From Lachnospiraceae bacterium AM48-27BH (GTDB lineage: Bacteria > Bacillota > Clostridia > Lachnospirales > Lachnospiraceae), in the NCBI GenBank assembly GCA_003478355.1, contig QUFC01000033.1:1-47035 (forward strand): a stretch of DNA of 47,035 bases. Reading direction: 5' to 3'. Positions 45,633 through 47,035 of this stretch are shown piece after piece. Numbering within the stretch: position 1 is the stretch's first letter; each line of letters starts with the position of its first letter. A model generated the notes under the pieces. That model saw only the letters and a program-made list of their open reading frames with translations. It had not been told where the DNA came from and did no database searches. The position numbers and the translations under genes were made by a program.

Positions 45633-47035
45633 TTATCGCTCCTGTTCCTGCCTTTTCACAGGCTTGCGTTCCCGGCGTAAAATCTGGTCGATATTGCCCT
45701 TGACAGTCTGTAAGCGGCGGTATTCCTCCCGTTTTGCCCGGTAATCGTTGTAGCCGCTGTTTTTCTCTTTGATAAGGCTTTCAATCTCTGCTTGCAGGGC
45801 TTTATAGCTCGGTAGCTTGGAAATGCCGTTCTCCCTGAAATAGCGGGCGGCTGCGTCTGCTATGATAAAGTCGCTTTCATGCTTCTGTCGGTAGGCTGCT
45901 TTTGCCTTGGCGTTTTTCTGCTGTTTCAGCCCGTCCCGGACAGGGCGGGTCTTGGAATAGGCAAGCACCTGCCGTTGCAGCTCCTTTTTCCCGTTCAGTG
46001 TCTTTTCCACCTGCTTCAGCTCTGTAAGGCTTTCCTGCATGGCGGCATAGGCGGCAGAACAGGCTTCGTCCAGTTCCTCCGGGGAAGAAAAGCCGTACTG
46101 CTGGTAGGCGGTAACGGTAGCCGCCATTTGCTTTAGATTGTACTTTGCCGCCCAGCGGTCATAGCCCACGCCCTTGCCCTCGGCTCGCTTGGCTTCCCGG
46201 TCAACCATGCGCTGCAAGGTGTTGTCTGCCGGGGTGGTTTTTGTGGTTTTTTCCCCTTGTAACGGCTTTTTAACTGCGGCAGGATATTCGGGTATGGCTT
46301 TGGTCTGTTCGGCGGCTCTGTGGGCGTTCTGCGTGAGCAGGGCAAGGACAGCAGCCTTGTCAAAATCGTCCCCCAGCTTCCGGGCTGTGATAGGCTTTGT
46401 CCTGTCCGGTGTGAGGTAGGAAAGCCGCCCCCGGCTCTCCTTGACGGTCACACCCTCCCGCAGCAAAAGGGAAGAAAACTCGTCAAAGCTGGTAGCTTGG
46501 GAAAGTGCCTGCCGTATCGTCCGGCGCAGCTTCGCCTTGTCCGTTTCAAACTTGGTGGGCTTGGTCGGCTGTCCTGCGGCTTCTCTGGCGGCGTTCTCTT
46601 TATCAAGGGCAAGCTGCCCTTTCTTTGCCGCCCAGTATTCCCGTTCGGTTATCCGTTCCTTGCTGCCGTTCAAGAGGTCGATTTGGTAAAGTCCCTCCCG
46701 GTGGCACATCTCCATGACTTCACTCTTGAAATATTCCATAGCGGCGTTGGTGCAGCGGTGCTTGCAGCCCTCCCGTGTGTCGGCTGGTCTGTCCATGTAG
46801 GGCAGAAGCGGGACTTCATAAATCCGCAGGGAGTTGATGACGATATGCACATGGATATTGCCGCTGTGGTTATGCCCGTCCGGGTGGGTGCAGACTAAGG
46901 CTTGGTGTCCGGGGAAATGCTCTTTACAGAACTGCTCGCCCAGCTCCTGCGCCCGGTCTACGGTCAAGCCGTTGTCTGTCCCGTCCCGTGGGTCAAAGCT
47001 GATGATATAGTGGTGGCTTTTCACATCTTCCCGTT
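45633..47035 (-). CDS. Relaxase of the nested element (5' end outside window)
   Basis: About 466 residues are visible; the N terminus lies beyond the right edge, since the frame stays open to the last base ('REDVKSHHY...'). Relaxase signs are 'KSHHYIISFDPRD' and the metal triad in 'THPDGHNHSGNIHVHIVINS'. A long charged middle and coiled C terminus follow. It differs clearly from the ICE relaxase at 23967. After its stop the next frame is open for about 43 more codons ('RPKMYPNPYRTRGLPRTLS'), so the true C terminus may be longer. The 184 bp from 45449 to 45632 have no other confident gene. Confidence 0.88.
   Translation of the reverse strand, partial: REDVKSHHYIISFDPRDGTDNGLTVDRAQELGEQFCKEHFPGHQALVCTHPDGHNHSGNIHVHIVINSLRIYEVPLLPYMDRPADTREGCKHRCTNAAMEYFKSEVMEMCHREGLYQIDLLNGSKERITEREYWAAKKGQLALDKENAAREAAGQPTKPTKFETDKAKLRRTIRQALSQATSFDEFSSLLLREGVTVKESRGRLSYLTPDRTKPITARKLGDDFDKAAVLALLTQNAHRAAEQTKAIPEYPAAVKKPLQGEKTTKTTPADNTLQRMVDREAKRAEGKGVGYDRWAAKYNLKQMAATVTAYQQYGFSSPEELDEACSAAYAAMQESLTELKQVEKTLNGKKELQRQVLAYSKTRPVRDGLKQQKNAKAKAAYRQKHESDFIIADAAARYFRENGISKLPSYKALQAEIESLIKEKNSGYNDYRAKREEYRRLQTVKGNIDQILRRERKPVKRQEQER

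Larger units (their letters stand above)
17175..47035. mobile_element. Tn1549/Tn916-type integrative conjugative element (left part)
   Basis: From int to the window edge the genes are those of a Tn1549-like ICE: tyrosine integrase, excisionase, HTH_16 protein, sigma factor, mobC-relaxase, Cys-rich VLP protein, TTRAP, YodL/antirestriction fusion, TopB, DUF4366, DUF4315, CD1108-type hydrolase, VirB4, PrgI, CD1112-type TrbL, and Maff2. The left border is placed between the ychF leader and the int stop, where two copies of TTACACCCTT lie 11 bp apart (17190 and 17201). The exact att core cannot be set, because the right end is outside the window. The ICE is itself interrupted by a second element from about 41650. 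Confidence 0.88.
41650..47035. mobile_element. Second mobile element nested in the ICE (serine-recombinase type)
   Basis: From the Maff2 break onward the gene content changes to large serine recombinase, TnpW, DnaC-like ATPase, replisome organizer, a small basic protein and a distinct relaxase. This is a self-contained mobilizable or conjugative module of Tn4451/Tn5397 type. One end is at about 41645-41655; the other end and the 5' half of Maff2 lie outside. Precise ends need the intact target. Confidence 0.82.

Overview
The window reads as a chromosome segment from a low-to-mid GC Gram-positive anaerobe, most likely a Lachnospiraceae-type Clostridia. The basis is the gene content: AddAB rather than RecBCD, the YqeB/YqeC selenium-dependent molybdenum hydroxylase accessory genes, strong AGGAGG ribosome binding sites and Tn1549-type mobile DNA. 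I could not run a taxonomic search.

Chromosomal part (1-17.17 kb). The 3' end of a 23S rRNA gene is followed directly by tRNA-Gly(GCC) and a terminator, with no 5S between them. Next come a YbaK/EbsC editing-type protein, YqeC and a YqeB-MobA-like fusion (selenium/molybdenum hydroxylase maturation), an SseB-family protein, two tandem MATE exporters on the minus strand, a membrane-anchored protein, the addB-addA recombination nuclease operon, a secreted MBL-fold hydrolase broken by an amber codon, and ychF.

Mobile part (about 17.17 kb to the window end). A Tn1549/Tn916-type integrative conjugative element (ICE) begins just upstream of ychF. In order it holds int, xis, a regulatory block (HTH_16 protein, sigma factor, long structured leader with a 26-codon leader ORF), an AT-rich cargo cassette (response regulator, histidine kinase, Ig-like lipoprotein), an XRE regulator, mobC-relaxase, a second AT-rich cargo gene, then a long minus-strand transfer operon. 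That operon reads, in transcription order, TrbL/VirB6, PrgI/VirB3, VirB4, CD1108-type peptidoglycan hydrolase, DUF4315, DUF4366, a Cys-rich mini-protein, an AT-rich 222-aa cargo gene, TopB, a giant antirestriction fusion, and three small accessory genes.

At about 41.65 kb the Maff2 gene is cut. A second element lies there, with a TndX-like large serine recombinase, TnpW, a DnaC-like ATPase, a replisome organizer and its own relaxase. It runs off the right edge, so the ICE carries a nested mobile element. The coupling protein (VirD4) and the rest of the ICE are expected to the right.

The strongest unexpected signals are these. (1) Seven genes are broken by exactly one missing base, always in a short run of one base, in both chromosome and ICE. 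This points to assembly indels, with biological explanations to be tested. (2) A 99-bp element is present twice, once before mobC and once before the antirestriction gene, with conserved hairpin ends and a diverged middle of identical length; it is a candidate paired oriT or shared leader control element. (3) An attenuator-like leader precedes the ICE sigma factor.
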